64,000 nt of DNA from Methylobacterium planeticum (GTDB taxonomy: Bacteria > Pseudomonadota > Alphaproteobacteria > Rhizobiales > Beijerinckiaceae), in assembly GCF_008806345.1 (NCBI RefSeq), contig NZ_VZZJ01000001.1, forward strand, positions 62,001-126,000, in the 5' to 3' direction. A program made the translations under genes and the position numbers. Below, one piece after another: positions 55,418-63,667 of this stretch. The notes below the pieces were generated by a model. It was given only the letters and a program-made list of their open reading frames with translations. It did not search any database and was not told the DNA's origin. Numbering within the stretch: the first letter of the stretch is position 1; every line of letters begins with the position of its first letter.

Positions 55418-56431
55418 ATGAAGCCGTCTCGACGTCTCGCCCGCCTGCTCGTCGGGTCCGCCGGCCTCGCGAGCCCGGCCCTCGCCGAGCCGTTGCGCCT
55501 GCAATTCCCCCTGGCCTGCGATCCCGGGCGCACCTGCTTCATCCAGTACTACGTCGACCGCGATCCGGGGGCCGGCATCCGCGACTACACCTGCGGCAGC
55601 CGCGCCTACGAGGGGCATGACGGCACCGACATCCGGCTGCCGTCGCGGGCCGCGGAGACCGGCCCCCTCGGCGTGGTGCGGGCGGCGGCGGCGGGCACGA
55701 TCCTGCGCGCCCGCAACGATGCGCCCGACGTCTCCGTGCGCGAGACCGGCCTCGCGCAGGTCGCGGGCGTCGAGTGCGGCAACGGCCTCGTGATCGCCCA
55801 CCCGGGCGGCTACGAGACGCAGTATTGCCACCTCGCCAAGGGCAGCATCACGCTGCGGCCCGGCACGCCGGTGGCGGCGGGCCAGCCGATCGGACGGGCC
55901 GGCCTCTCCGGCGCCACCGAGTTCCCGCACCTGCACTTCACGATCCGCCGGGACGGCCGGACGATCGACCCCTTCGCCCCCGAGGCCGAGGCCTGCGCCC
56001 CCGGCGGCCCGGGCCTCGCCGCGAGCCTGTGGGACCCGTCTCTGCACGAGGGCCTGCGCTACCGGGCCGGCACGATCCTCGATGCCGGCTTCGCGGACGG
56101 CGCCGTCACCCTCCCGGCGATCGAGGCCGAGGCGACCCGGCCGCCCGGCGCCGATCCCGGCGCCCTCGTGGCCTGGGCCCGGGCGATCGGCCTCGATGCC
56201 GGCGACACGCAGAGCCTCGTCCTGACGGGGCCGGACGGGCGCGTCCTCGCCGAGGCGGCCGAGCCGGCCCTCGTCCGGCCGCGGGCGCAGTCCCTCGTCT
56301 TCGGCGGGCGCAAGCGGCCGGGCGGCGGCTGGCCGCCCGGTACCTACAAGGCGACCTTCCGGGTGATCCGGGGCGGGGCCGTGGCCCTCGAGCGCCGCTT
56401 CGCCCTCGACCTCCCGGCGGGGCGGCCCTGA
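55418..56431 (+). CDS. Exported M23-family (LytM-type) peptidase
   Basis: 337 residues with a signal peptide cleaved near PALAEPL. The LytM zinc motif HxxxD is GHDGTD (near residue 67) and the HxH motif is FPHLHFTIR (near residue 170). The zinc set looks complete, so it may act on cell-wall peptide crosslinks or another protein substrate. The C-terminal about 140 residues form a separate, probably beta-rich domain that I cannot assign. Confidence 0.88.
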   Translation: MKPSRRLARLLVGSAGLASPALAEPLRLQFPLACDPGRTCFIQYYVDRDPGAGIRDYTCGSRAYEGHDGTDIRLPSRAAETGPLGVVRAAAAGTILRARNDAPDVSVRETGLAQVAGVECGNGLVIAHPGGYETQYCHLAKGSITLRPGTPVAAGQPIGRAGLSGATEFPHLHFTIRRDGRTIDPFAPEAEACAPGGPGLAASLWDPSLHEGLRYRAGTILDAGFADGAVTLPAIEAEATRPPGADPGALVAWARAIGLDAGDTQSLVLTGPDGRVLAEAAEPALVRPRAQSLVFGGRKRPGGGWPPGTYKATFRVIRGGAVALERRFALDLPAGRP

Positions 56432-56485
56432 GGCATCCCTTCCGGGCCTGCGGCGTTGCCCCGCGCGAGCAGCGAGGCGGCCCGG

Positions 56486-57004
56486 ATGGCGGTGTACTTC
56501 ACGAGCGACACGCATTTCGGCGATCCGCGCATCCTGCGCCTCGACCGCCGGCCCTTCCCGGACCTCGACGCGCACGATGCCGCCCTCATCGCCAACTGGA
56601 ACGCCGTCGTCTCGCCCGAGGACGAGGTCTGGCACCTCGGCGACTTCGCCCTCGGGCCGCCGGAGGAACGGGTGCGGGCGATCCTCTCCGGCCTCAACGG
56701 GGTCAAGCGCCTGATCATCGGCAACAACGACGGCCCGGCGACCCGGCAGGCGCCGGACTGGGCCTTCGTCGGCCATTACGCCGAGATCGGCCTCGACGAG
56801 CGCCGGCTCGTGCTCTGCCACTACGCCTTCCGGACCTGGAACGGCATCGGGCGCGGCGCCCTGAACCTGCACGGGCACTCGCACGGGCAGCTGAAGCCGA
56901 TCCCCAAGCAGTACGATGTCGGGGTCGACGCGCAGGGATTCGTGCCCGTGACGCTCGCCGGGATCCTGGCCTCGCGGCGGCACCGGATAAAGCTTGAGCG
57001 GTGA
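56486..57004 (+). CDS. Calcineurin-like metallophosphoesterase
   Basis: 172 residues from the ATG at 56486. Metal motifs in order: FTSDTHFGD, HLGDFALG, IIGNNDGP, CHYAFRTWNG and LHGHSHGQ. The usual GNHD is GNND here, a variation seen in small phage-like phosphoesterases of this subfamily. The substrate is unknown. It follows the M23 gene by about 55 bases. Confidence 0.88.
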   Translation: MAVYFTSDTHFGDPRILRLDRRPFPDLDAHDAALIANWNAVVSPEDEVWHLGDFALGPPEERVRAILSGLNGVKRLIIGNNDGPATRQAPDWAFVGHYAEIGLDERRLVLCHYAFRTWNGIGRGALNLHGHSHGQLKPIPKQYDVGVDAQGFVPVTLAGILASRRHRIKLER

Positions 57005-57120
57005 CGGAACCATCCCCGGCGCTGTCCCGTTTCAAGGACCTGAACGGGCGATGACCGCGCCAAACTATACTTGCGGTCGTGCCCTTGGCTCACGAACAGT
57101 GACCGCGTCCACGGTGTCCC

Positions 57121-57432
57121 ATGTCGAAGTCCACGCTCTCAGCTCTCGCGGGGTTGAGCCTGTTCGCCTGCGCGGCGCCGGCACACGCCCTGCCGTCCTG
57201 CCTCGAGGCGCAGCGGAAGGTCGATGAGGCCAACGCCCTGCGCTACCAGGCCCGCCAGGAAGCCCGCATCGGCAACCACGACCGGGTCTGCGACACCCTC
57301 GACGAGGTCGGCGACCGCTACAACGACGCCCGCGACGCCTTCGACGATTGCGGCGCCGGCGTCATCGCGATCGACCTGCGCAGCGAGCTGCGCGCGCTCC
57401 GGATGGCCAAGAAGGTCAACCGCTGCGACTGA
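57121..57432 (+). CDS. Small exported Cys-containing hypothetical protein
   Basis: 103 residues. The signal peptide runs to about AHALPS (LSALAGLSLFACAAPAHA). The mature part has four Cys (SCLEA, RVCDTL, DDCGAG, NRCD) that could form two disulfides, and it is mostly helical and charged. The family is not recognised. Confidence 0.65.
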   Translation: MSKSTLSALAGLSLFACAAPAHALPSCLEAQRKVDEANALRYQARQEARIGNHDRVCDTLDEVGDRYNDARDAFDDCGAGVIAIDLRSELRALRMAKKVNRCD

Positions 57433-57521
57433 GGGGGTGCGGCCACGCACACACGTCCGTCCACTTTCACGACATCTTCACTCCAGCCGCGGCGCCCGAG
57501 TCGCGATGAAGGCCGAACGTC

Positions 57522-57650
57522 ATGACCACGCCGAACACCGCCATCGCCCCAGAGACCGTCAGCGGCCCGTCCTTCGCCGCGGCGCTCTGCGGCTTCCTCA
57601 GCACCACGGTCGCCACGACCATGCTGATGTTCCTCCTCAGCAGCGTCTGA
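57522..57650 (+). CDS. Possible 42-residue membrane protein
   Basis: A 42-codon ORF starting MTTPNTAIAPETVSGPSF and ending in a hydrophobic stretch (STTVATTMLMFLLSSV). GAAGG lies about 9 bases upstream of the ATG. No family is known. It could be a genuine small membrane protein, but evidence beyond the ribosome site and hydrophobic tail is lacking. Confidence 0.4.
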   Translation: MTTPNTAIAPETVSGPSFAAALCGFLSTTVATTMLMFLLSSV

Positions 57651-57669
57651 GCACGGACGCGGATGCCCG

Positions 57670-57915
57670 TCACGGCGCCACGGACCAGAACCGGCGCTTC
57701 GAGAACAGCATCTCGGGGTTGCCGACCACGGGCCGCTCCCCCGCCTGCGGCGGGCAGGCATCCGGGCGCGGCGGGGCCGCCGGCATCGTGACGGCCGGCA
57801 CGGGGGCCGGATTGAGGCCGAGGCGGGCCTGAACCTCCGGATGCCGGGCGGCCGCGATCGTCGCCACGCAGGCGATCAGGCCACCGGCGACGAGCCCCAA
57901 CAGAAAATTCATCAT
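57670..57915 (-). CDS. Small hypothetical membrane-anchored protein
   Basis: 81 residues from the ATG at 57915 (a second ATG follows directly). An N-terminal membrane anchor MMNFLLGLVAGGLIACVATI is followed by a Pro/Ala-rich soluble part. The family is not recognised, and the ribosome site is weak. Confidence 0.5.
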   Translation of the reverse strand: MMNFLLGLVAGGLIACVATIAAARHPEVQARLGLNPAPVPAVTMPAAPPRPDACPPQAGERPVVGNPEMLFSKRRFWSVAP

Positions 57916-58097
57916 CCCGAAGGAATCCCGGCTCGGGCCGTCCACCGCGACGGCCGCACGATCGCAGTCCGGTCCCTGAGCGCCCTTCTCGGCACGATTG
58001 CGGCAAGGCTGCGCATTACCTTGTCTTAAGACCCTCCCGCCTAGCCTGCGGCCGCGGTTTGTCTCGAATTGCGCCGCGCCGATGGGGGGAGAGGTCG

Positions 58098-58460
58098 ATG
58101 TCGTATGGAGCGGGCGCTTACGCGAAAGTCTCGCAGGTGGCCATGTCGCCGCGCGAGGCGGAGGCCGCGGTGCTGATCAAGGCCGCGCGCCAATTGCAGA
58201 GCGTGCGCGACGATTGGGGGAATCAATCCTCCGCCTTGAATCAGGCCCTGGTGTTCAACCAGAAGGTCTGGACGATCCTGGCCTCCGCCGCCACCGAGAC
58301 CGACAACCCCCTGCCGAGCGACGTGAAGCAGGGCATGGCGAACCTCTCGGCCTTCGTGTTCCACCGCATCATCGACACGATGGCCGATCCGAAGGCGGAG
58401 AAGCTCTCGGCCCTGATCTCGGTCAACCACCATCTCGCCGCCGGTCTCAGCGCGCGTTGA
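58098..58460 (+). CDS. flaF: Flagellar biosynthesis regulator FlaF
   Basis: 120 residues from the ATG at 58098 (GAGAGG 5 bases upstream). It matches FlaF (PF07309), with FNQKVWTILASAA, NPLPSDVKQGMANLSAFVFH and a C-terminal ISVNHHLAAGL. In Caulobacter and Brucella FlaF activates flagellin synthesis and opposes FlbT. Neither flbT nor a flagellin gene is in the window; the convergent neighbours are a glycan-modification operon. Confidence 0.88.
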   Translation: MSYGAGAYAKVSQVAMSPREAEAAVLIKAARQLQSVRDDWGNQSSALNQALVFNQKVWTILASAATETDNPLPSDVKQGMANLSAFVFHRIIDTMADPKAEKLSALISVNHHLAAGLSAR

Positions 58461-58551
58461 CGGAGACAGCGCTTCGGTCTCGCGGGACCTTCGGGGACGA
58501 TCGGGCTTCAGCGACGTCCGCCGGTGCCGCATCGCGGGGGAACGCCGATGG

Positions 58552-59307
58552 TCACGGACGTGCCGCGCACCCGCGTTCGCAAATGAGCACGATGCTTGCG
58601 CACAAGTCGGGGTAGTGCTGACCGAGTGCGTAGCAGCCATCGAGATACTCGGCCGACACGATGTCGGTCTTGAGCAGTTCGTCCCACTGGAAGTTCGCGA
58701 GCGCTTTGAAAAACACGCCCGTGCGATGGACCACCGACAGGCCGGCGGCGGAGGCGTCCCGCTCCAGCGTGTCCAAGCTGTAGGTGCGCCGATGGCCATG
58801 GCGACGCTCGGCGTCGGTGACCGCCGCGTTGTGGGGGATCAGACCCATCTTGACTGCGATCTGCCGGGACGGCGCGTTGGCGTTGGGGCAAGCGATCATC
58901 AGCCGGCCACCATCCGCCAACCAGGTGTCGTTGACCCGTGACAGCAGGCCGACCGGGTCGTCGAGATGTTCGAGCACATGCGTGAGCACGACCGTGTCGT
59001 AGCGCCCCGGAAGCGCCGCGGTCTCGAAGGTCGCGTGCACGAACGTGACGGCCGGGTGGACCTGTTCCCGCGCTGCGGCGATCGCCTCGCCGGAGGCTTC
59101 CACACAGGTGATGTCGGGGAAGAACGGTGTCAGGCGCCGTGTGAAATCGCCTCGGAAGCTGCCGAGTTCGAGCAGCCGCCCCGGTCGGAAGAAGGGTTCG
59201 AAGGCGCGGACCATGTATTTGTGCATGACGTCGAAGTCGAAGTCGTAAGCATAGCGATGCCCGGGCACGTCCTTCGCTTCCTGGTCGAAATCGCGCACGT
59301 CGCTCAT
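58552..59307 (-). CDS. Class I SAM-dependent methyltransferase
   Basis: 251 residues from the ATG at 59307. Motif I is LLELGSFRGDFTRRL, the post-motif acidic residue is in TCVEASGEAIAAA and motif IV is VVLTHVLEHLDDP, as in small-molecule and sugar methyltransferases (Methyltransf_11/23 type). It overlaps the GNAT gene by 4 bases and is the last gene of the operon, so it probably methylates the sugar made by the upstream genes. Confidence 0.87.
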   Translation of the reverse strand: MSDVRDFDQEAKDVPGHRYAYDFDFDVMHKYMVRAFEPFFRPGRLLELGSFRGDFTRRLTPFFPDITCVEASGEAIAAAREQVHPAVTFVHATFETAALPGRYDTVVLTHVLEHLDDPVGLLSRVNDTWLADGGRLMIACPNANAPSRQIAVKMGLIPHNAAVTDAERRHGHRRTYSLDTLERDASAAGLSVVHRTGVFFKALANFQWDELLKTDIVSAEYLDGCYALGQHYPDLCASIVLICERGCAARP

Positions 59308-59759
59308 GAAGCCGCATCCTTGGAAAGGCCGAGAACCATTCGCATCGTCTCGCCGTCCGACGCCTCGGCCTGGAATCCCGAGCGATGATACAAGCCGAGC
59401 GCACCGGCGCTGCGATCGACCGAGAGCACCAGCCGGCGGAACGCGAGGCTCCGGACATAGGTGGTGGCGTCCCCGAGCAGCCGGAGGCCGATGCCCTCCC
59501 GGACCCGATGCGGGACGACGCTGACATTCGTGACGAACGCGTCCTGCCGGTCGGGCGCGTTGCAATAGATTGCCACGAGCCCGATCAGGTCTGAACCTGC
59601 CCAAGCCTCGAACCGTCCGGCGCGAGCGACGAGCTTCGCCGCGTAGTCGTCGATCGAAACGCGGTCTCCAAGCGGCGGACTGAAGCTGCCCTCGCAGAGG
59701 AGGAGGTGAGCGTGGACGTCCGCGACACGCGATCGGTTCCGATCGTAGCGTGGCTCCAT
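59304..59759 (-). CDS. GNAT-family N-acetyltransferase
   Basis: 151 residues from the ATG at 59759. Acetyl-CoA-binding pattern VVPHRVREGIGLRLLGDA and the C-terminal block LSVDRSAGALGLYHRSGF match GNAT. In this operon with an aminotransferase, the likely substrate is an amino-sugar (N-acetylation), though this is inferred. It overlaps both neighbours by 1-4 bases. Confidence 0.88.
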   Translation of the reverse strand: MEPRYDRNRSRVADVHAHLLLCEGSFSPPLGDRVSIDDYAAKLVARAGRFEAWAGSDLIGLVAIYCNAPDRQDAFVTNVSVVPHRVREGIGLRLLGDATTYVRSLAFRRLVLSVDRSAGALGLYHRSGFQAEASDGETMRMVLGLSKDAAS

Positions 59760-60715
59760 CACGGTTCGAGCCGGGCCGCCCCGAAGCCCCAACGACCGAA
59801 TGCGTTGCCGTTGTAGAGGAGGTAGGTCGCCCCGTCGCAGGTGAAGACGTGCGGATAGCATTGCATGTCGGAATCCCATTCGCCCGACGTGATCGGCAAC
59901 GACGACGCGTCGTCGTCGCGGTTCCAGTGCGCGAGATCGTCCGACCAAGCGTGGCCGAGCCGGTAGCCGCGGCCGCGATCGGTGCGGAAGCCGAACTGCT
60001 CGCGATAGCAGAATATCATGTGCCGGCGTCCACCGAGATCGAAGACGGTCGGCAGCGCCTGGCACTCCTCGGGTCCGAGCCGGTCGGGCACGATCCGACG
60101 GCCATCCTCCTTCGTCCAAGCGATGCCGTCCTGCGACCAAGCGTGGCCGATCTTGTAGACGCGCTCCGGCGCGGCGCCCGCGCTCGGCCGGCTCCAGGCG
60201 GTGCCGAAGATGTACCACATGTGGAACAGCCCATCGACGACGCGGACGAAGCCGTCGCCGACGAGATACGGCTCGCGCAGCGAGGCCGCGAGGACGGGAC
60301 CGGGACCCTGGCGCTCGAAGGTCGAGCCGCCGTCCGAACTGACCGCGAGTCCGATCGCGGTCTCGACCGGAACCGAGACCCGGCGACTCCAGCCCGTCGT
60401 GTAGCCGTAGATCAGCCCGTCATAGCGCAGGACATTCATCGGGAAGATGCCGTGCTCGTCGAAGGTCCCGAGCGCGCCCTGCGCGATCACCGGTCGTTCC
60501 GACACGCGCAGGACAGCGCCGAGATCCTTGCGCATGTCAACGAAGGCGACGTGACTCCGGTACTGCCCGTCCGGCTCCTGGCTCCGCGTGGAGAAATAGA
60601 TCCGGATGAAGTCGTCGAAGACGAGCGCCTGCGGGGATTGCGCGAAGGCGCCGCAGCCAAAGGGGAGCGGATGTGCGCGGATGTCGAAGACGAGGCCGAG
60701 CTTGACCCAGCGCAT
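59759..60715 (-). CDS. Five-bladed beta-propeller glycosidase-like protein, copy 2
   Basis: 318 residues from the ATG at 60715. Repeated blade motifs with S.DG..W / W..D...W pattern (HAWSQDGIAWTKED; HAWSDDLAHWNRDD) and Asp-rich loops resemble GH43/GH32/GH130-type propellers. It is a clear paralogue of the next gene: shared FDEHGIFPMNV/FDEFGVYPVSV, TAIGLAVS/TAIGCAVS and a matching EWDSDM/GWDSEM segment. There is no signal peptide, so it probably acts in the cytoplasm on a sugar intermediate. Activity is unproven. Confidence 0.75.
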   Translation of the reverse strand: MRWVKLGLVFDIRAHPLPFGCGAFAQSPQALVFDDFIRIYFSTRSQEPDGQYRSHVAFVDMRKDLGAVLRVSERPVIAQGALGTFDEHGIFPMNVLRYDGLIYGYTTGWSRRVSVPVETAIGLAVSSDGGSTFERQGPGPVLAASLREPYLVGDGFVRVVDGLFHMWYIFGTAWSRPSAGAAPERVYKIGHAWSQDGIAWTKEDGRRIVPDRLGPEECQALPTVFDLGGRRHMIFCYREQFGFRTDRGRGYRLGHAWSDDLAHWNRDDDASSLPITSGEWDSDMQCYPHVFTCDGATYLLYNGNAFGRWGFGAARLEP

Positions 60716-60720
60716 GGTGT

Positions 60721-61683
60721 TCAATCGAAGCCGCCTTCGCGTGCGGCGAGGCCGAACCCCGCTCGGCCGACCCCATTGCCCAGATAGGCGAGATAGACCT
60801 GACCGTCGACCGCGAAGACATGCGGGTAGCTGATCATCTCGGAATCCCAGCCCTCTTCCGACACGTCGATGCCGCAGCGTTCGTCGTCGCGTGTCCAGTG
60901 CAGGAGGTCGGTGCTCCAGGCGTAGCCGATGCGGTAGCCTCGCTCCCGGCCACGGAAACCCTCGCTGTGGCGGTAGCAGAAATGCATGTGGAAGCGCCCG
61001 TCCGCTTCGAACACGTCCGGACTGGCCTGAGCCTCGTCCGCCTCGATGCGCGGCGGGATGAGGTCGCGGCCGACCTTCGTCCACGACAGGCCGTCGGCCG
61101 AGGTCGCCATGCGGATCCGGTAGACCGGCTCGGGCCGGCCCTCGACCGATTTCCAGACCCGGCCGGCGATATAGAACAGGTACCAGGTTGCGCCGAAGCG
61201 CCGGACCTTCGGGCCGCTCATCACGAAGGGCTCATCCGGGGAGTAGGCGATGATCGGTCCAGGACCCAAACGCTCGAAGCGGCTGCCCCCGTCCCGGCTC
61301 ACCGCGCAGCCGATCGCCGTGTTGAAGGGGACCGACCGGCAGCGCGTCCAGCCCGCGTAGTAGGCGCGCACCTCCGCGCCCGTCGAGATCACCGAGACGG
61401 GATAGACGCCGAACTCGTCGAACGTGCCGGGTTGCCCGAGCGGCAGGATCGGTTCCTCGGCGAGTGCCCGTACCTTGAACAGGTCGCGCCGGTCCAGGTC
61501 GACGAAGGCGCTGTAGCTCACGTATTGGCCATCGGCGTCCGGTTCCGGCCTGCAGGAGAAATACATCCGCACGATGCCGTCACGGATCAGGGCGGCGGGC
61601 GCCTGCGCGAAGGCCTTCAGCCAGGGCCGGTCGCCGACCGTTCCAGGATCGAAGACCCGCCCGAGCTTGCGCCACTGGGACAC
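60721..61683 (-). CDS. Five-bladed beta-propeller glycosidase-like protein, copy 1
   Basis: 320 residues from a GTG at 61683 with GGGGGAGGA 6 bases upstream; the start lies inside the 3' end of the WbqC gene (67-base overlap). It shows the same propeller pattern as the following gene, including TFDEFGVYPVSV, RMATSADGLSWTKVG and GYAWSTDLLHWTRDD. It lacks a signal peptide. Tandem duplication with divergence suggests two related substrates or a heteromer. Confidence 0.75.
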   Translation of the reverse strand: MSQWRKLGRVFDPGTVGDRPWLKAFAQAPAALIRDGIVRMYFSCRPEPDADGQYVSYSAFVDLDRRDLFKVRALAEEPILPLGQPGTFDEFGVYPVSVISTGAEVRAYYAGWTRCRSVPFNTAIGCAVSRDGGSRFERLGPGPIIAYSPDEPFVMSGPKVRRFGATWYLFYIAGRVWKSVEGRPEPVYRIRMATSADGLSWTKVGRDLIPPRIEADEAQASPDVFEADGRFHMHFCYRHSEGFRGRERGYRIGYAWSTDLLHWTRDDERCGIDVSEEGWDSEMISYPHVFAVDGQVYLAYLGNGVGRAGFGLAAREGGFD

Positions 61684-62396
61684 GCAGCATCCTCCCCCTC
61701 GATGAGATCGTAGCCCTCGCGAAGCATCGTCAAGAGGGTCGGCCGGGAATTGAACATCATCACGTCCACGATGGAAAGCCACGGGACGAAGGGGTGTGCG
61801 AACTGCGCGTAGGCGACGGGCCGCGGCCGGAGGAAGCGCAGGGCGATGCCGTGCCGCGCGAAGGCGGCCGGGTGATAGAGTTCCATGCCCCCGATCGGAT
61901 TGATGTAGCGCGTCGCACCGAGACGCAGGCAGATGTCGAGGACGCGATCTTGCCGGCGCAGGACGGTCTCGTCCTCGATCTCCGAGGCGACGCGGATCGG
62001 CGTGCCGATCCCCAGATGCGCGCAGGTCCGGACGAGCGCGTGGTGCAGATGCCCGAAGAGGTCGTCCGCGCGGCACCGCAGAACGGCCTCGACCAAGGGC
62101 ATCGTCTCGTCGAAATGCGGCGCGCGCCGATAGGCTTGCGCGACCTGACGGCAGAGCTGATCCGCCGCGAAGCTCGTCGCGACGCGGCGATTGCAGATGT
62201 CGAGGAGATCCGATCCCCGCTCGATCGGGAGGGTGAAGACGACGGGCTCGCCGTCGCGCAGGAAGCGGTTGCGGTTGATCCAGCCCTTTTTCGTGTACTT
62301 GACCGTATCGTAGATCACGAACTGATCGACCGCCTCGATCAGCTGGAAATAGCCGAGATAGGGCAGCAGATAGGGCTGCATGATCGCGACCCTCAT
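61617..62396 (-). CDS. WbqC-family protein
   Basis: 259 residues. The N-terminal block MRVAIMQPYLLPYLGYFQL, then VDQFVIYDTVKYTKKGWINR, is diagnostic of WbqC (PF08889), found in O-antigen and other glycan clusters next to DegT aminotransferases. The biochemical role is not settled; it may be an acyl- or amino-acyl-transfer enzyme for amino-sugars. It overlaps the aminotransferase gene by 4 bases. Confidence 0.92.
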   Translation of the reverse strand: MRVAIMQPYLLPYLGYFQLIEAVDQFVIYDTVKYTKKGWINRNRFLRDGEPVVFTLPIERGSDLLDICNRRVATSFAADQLCRQVAQAYRRAPHFDETMPLVEAVLRCRADDLFGHLHHALVRTCAHLGIGTPIRVASEIEDETVLRRQDRVLDICLRLGATRYINPIGGMELYHPAAFARHGIALRFLRPRPVAYAQFAHPFVPWLSIVDVMMFNSRPTLLTMLREGYDLIEGEDAACPSGASSGGSSILERSATGPG

Positions 62397-63667
62397 GGGT
62401 TGGCGATCCGGCGGATGATGCGGGAGACGACCGCGTGGTCGAGGTCCGGATAGATCGGCAGGCAGAGCACGCGGTCGGCGGCCGCAGCGGCGACCGGCAG
62501 CAATTCGCGTCGAGCGCTCGGCAGCGACCGATACATCGGGAATTCGGAGATGAGCGGATAGAAGTAGCGCCGCGGGTGGATCCCCTCACGCTTCAGCGCC
62601 TCGTTGAGCGCATCGCGGCTGAGCGGATAATCGGCCTCGATCAGGACCGGAAAATAGGCGTAGTTCGCGGCGTCCTCGCTGCAATCGTCGAGACAGCGTA
62701 GGCCGGGAACGCCGCGCAACCCCTCCCGGTAGGCCGCATCGATCGCCCGCCGCCGAGCCAGCGCCGCATCGATGTGGTCGAGCTGGACAAGGCCGAGCGC
62801 AGCATTGAGCTCGCTCATCTTGCCGTTCAGCCCGACGTCTCCGACACAGGTCTCGCCGTCGTGGCCGAAGTTCTTGAGCTTGTCGATCTGATCCTTGCGG
62901 GCACCGTCGGCACAGACGATGGCGCCGCCCTCGAAGGTGTTGAACACCTTGGTCGCGTGGAAGCTCAGCACCGACAGATCGCCGTATGTCAGCAGGCTGC
63001 GGCCATGATGCCGCACGCCGAAGGCATGGGCCGCGTCGTAGATGACCTTGAGGCCGTGCCGCCGAGCGATCGCCTCGATCGCCTCGACGTCGCAGGGATG
63101 CCCGTAGCAGTGGACCGGCAGGATCGCCGAGGTCCGCGGCGTGATCGCAGCCTCGATGGCCGCGGGATCGAGGTTCAGCGTGTGCGGGTCGACATCCGCG
63201 AAGACGGGCGTGAGGCCGCTCCACAGCAGCGCGTGCGAGGTTGCCACGAACGAGTAGGGCGTGGTGATCACTTCCCCCGATAGGTGCAGCGCGCGGAGAG
63301 CCACGATCAGCGCCGTGGTGGCGTTGTTGAAGAGAGCGATCTGCGGGACGCCGAGGTGGTCCCGAAGCCGGCGTTCCAGCTCGCGGTGATACGGACCGCC
63401 GTTCGTCAGCACCCGCGTCTGCCAGATCCGCGCGAGGAGCGGCGTGAACTCCTCGAGCGGCGGCAGGAACGGACGCGTGACGAAGATCGGCTCGTCCGTC
63501 TCCGCGACGGCCGGCCCGGCAGGGAGGTCGCGCGTTTCCAGGACCTCGGCGTATTCCTGCTCCAGCCTCCGCAGGGTCGCGAGCACGGGCAGGCTCGATG
63601 CGTCGCCCGCAGAACGCGACGGCTCGTCGAAGGGATCGGCCGAGGCCTCAAGAGGACGAGCTTGCAT
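62393..63667 (-). CDS. DegT/DnrJ/EryC1/StrS-family sugar aminotransferase
   Basis: 424 residues from the ATG at 63667 (GGAGG 10 bases upstream; 63709 is possible). PLP-binding Lys is in LSFHATKVFNTFEGGAI, with NNATTALIVALRALHL and VIYDAAHAFGV as further family blocks. The SFHATKVFNT version is like enzymes that make dTDP-amino-dideoxyhexoses (VioA, FdtB and QdtB types). It carries about 65 extra residues at the N-terminus. No nucleotide-sugar dehydratase or ketoisomerase is in view, so the keto-sugar must come from elsewhere. Confidence 0.93.
   Translation of the reverse strand: MQARPLEASADPFDEPSRSAGDASSLPVLATLRRLEQEYAEVLETRDLPAGPAVAETDEPIFVTRPFLPPLEEFTPLLARIWQTRVLTNGGPYHRELERRLRDHLGVPQIALFNNATTALIVALRALHLSGEVITTPYSFVATSHALLWSGLTPVFADVDPHTLNLDPAAIEAAITPRTSAILPVHCYGHPCDVEAIEAIARRHGLKVIYDAAHAFGVRHHGRSLLTYGDLSVLSFHATKVFNTFEGGAIVCADGARKDQIDKLKNFGHDGETCVGDVGLNGKMSELNAALGLVQLDHIDAALARRRAIDAAYREGLRGVPGLRCLDDCSEDAANYAYFPVLIEADYPLSRDALNEALKREGIHPRRYFYPLISEFPMYRSLPSARRELLPVAAAAADRVLCLPIYPDLDHAVVSRIIRRIANP

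Noticed and set aside
54944..57013. 689-codon minus-strand frame spanning three plus-strand genes
   Set aside because: The plus-strand genes (M23 peptidase, phosphoesterase, small ORFs) have clear motifs and ribosome sites; the long frame has none.
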